Assembly: GCA_020436225.1 (NCBI GenBank)
Contig: JAGQYE010000118.1
Coordinates: 1-34,842, forward strand
DNA length: 34,842 bases
Reading direction: 5' to 3'
From: Bacteroidota bacterium
Lineage (GTDB): Bacteria; Bacteroidota; Bacteroidia; Chitinophagales; JADIYW01
The notes under the pieces were generated by a model, which worked only from the letters and a program-made list of their open reading frames with translations, was not told where the DNA came from and did not search any database. Below, one piece after another: positions 34,279-34,842 of this stretch. The position numbers and the translations under genes are program-made. The first letter of the stretch is position 1. Every line of letters begins with the position of its first letter.

Positions 34279-34842
34279 TCATTCTATTGAAGATTTATCT
34301 TTTGATAACCTTGTTGCAATGATAGTTATAACAAAAATTTGAAAGGAATGAAACAACATTAATGGCAATAAAATTATGCCGGTTGGAAAACTCACCGGAA
34401 ATAATATTTTTGAAAAAACAGTGCCATGTACCAACGATTTTTTTGTGCCACAAAATTGTGTCGTAATTTTATCAGCTCTATGAAATCCAAATATATTTGC
34501 CAACTTTCCGGTAATAAAATACATAACGAAAAATAAAATGACAACTGCAATTCCAACCAATATTAATTCTATAATTTCTACTGAAGAAAAAATGTTGTTT
34601 GCAAACGCATCGGCAAAGCTCCGATAGATAATCAATAAAATAATCGACTTATCAAATAAAGCTAAACGAGCACTGTGTTGAATGGCATATTTCCCATAAT
34701 TTTTCTGCAACAATAAACCAAGCATTACAGGCAAAACAATTTCTACAATCAACTTTAAATAAATGGAACTTAAATCGAAATTTCCGGATGTGTTTGATAA
34801 AAAAAGTCCTATCCATAATGGCGTAACCAAAATACCGATTAA
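34279..34842 (-). CDS. SBF-like (bile acid:sodium symporter superfamily) transporter, C-terminal part
   Basis: The frame is open to the right edge, so the N-terminus is missing; 188 codons including the stop are present. It has several hydrophobic helices (IVEIVLPVMLGLLLQ, LILVGIAVVILFFVMYFITG, SFPTGIILLPLMLFHSFQIF). The motif QFCGTKKSLVHGTVFSKILF matches the F-x-G-[ST]-K-K-S-L-x-x-G-x-x-x-x-x-x-[LF]-F pattern of the SBF-like group that includes E. coli YfeH. These are presumed Na+-dependent importers of organic anions, with substrates mostly unknown. The ATG-less start some tools place at 34830 is only an internal TTG (Leu), not a real start. Confidence 0.85.
   Translation of the reverse strand, partial: LIGILVTPLWIGLFLSNTSGNFDLSSIYLKLIVEIVLPVMLGLLLQKNYGKYAIQHSARLALFDKSIILLIIYRSFADAFANNIFSSVEIIELILVGIAVVILFFVMYFITGKLANIFGFHRADKITTQFCGTKKSLVHGTVFSKILFPVSFPTGIILLPLMLFHSFQIFVITIIATRLSKDKSSIE

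Noticed and set aside
34279-34830. Complete transporter gene starting at 34830
   Set aside because: The codon there is TTG within an open frame that continues to the window edge, and the family is about 300 aa or longer, so the gene is truncated.

Overview
The window is about 35 kb of AT-rich, densely coding chromosomal DNA from a member of the Bacteroidota, probably a Chitinophagales/Saprospiria-type or related environmental lineage; the order is inferred, not proven. The signs are a full-length sprA gene (the type IX secretion translocon, restricted to this phylum), the run ruvA-sprA-gcvH-vanZ, many starts without a Shine-Dalgarno sequence, promoters of the TTTG / TAnnTTTG type, WG-repeat and VanZ-like proteins, and a dimeric GlyRS. 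There is no rRNA, tRNA, CRISPR array, prophage or insertion sequence, and no gene-free stretch exceeds about 150 bases. Both edges cut a gene.

Layout, left to right. 1-241: 5' part of a YugP-type zinc metallopeptidase (minus). 242-371: spacer with two opposed arrays of 7-bp degenerate repeats. 372-11109 (minus): a cluster read as ruvA, sprA, gcvH, vanZ-like and a TPR protein. 11170-14249 (minus): a LysM lytic transglycosylase followed by a helical protein of unknown function. 14328-15979 (minus): tatA then gatA. 16073-16979: an S4 RNA-binding protein and a divergent small secreted protein. 16981-18627: cysteine desulfurase and, divergently, methylmalonyl-CoA epimerase. 18630-20920: a fatty-acid-hydroxylase-superfamily membrane enzyme and, divergently, a protein with a long charged tail. 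20910-24334 (minus): a lipoprotein with a possible glycosidase-like barrel and a large exported helical-repeat protein, separated by 2 bp. 24412-27248 (plus): an amino-sugar kinase fused to a RapZ C-terminal domain, a ParE-type toxin-antitoxin pair, and a MurU-like nucleotidyltransferase. 27238-30156 (minus): glyS, a small secreted protein that lacks any normal start codon, and an EEP-fold lipoprotein. 30290-32626: a secreted WG-repeat protein, followed by a bidirectional terminator. 32691-34842 (minus): a Baeyer-Villiger-type flavin monooxygenase and the 3' part of an SBF-like transporter.

The most interesting locus is the kinase-RapZ fusion with the MurU-like gene. Together they look like the AmgK/MurU cell-wall sugar recycling route (MurNAc to MurNAc-1-P to UDP-MurNAc), but with the kinase joined to a domain that in enterobacteria senses glucosamine-6-phosphate. 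A toxin-antitoxin pair sits between the two genes. Several genes (24412, 30156, probably 18226 and 24334) have a -7 box only 4-11 nt from the start codon, implying leaderless or near-leaderless mRNAs. Convergent genes are packed very tightly: two pairs overlap by 11 bp, and one pair shares a 30-bp palindrome containing both stop codons.
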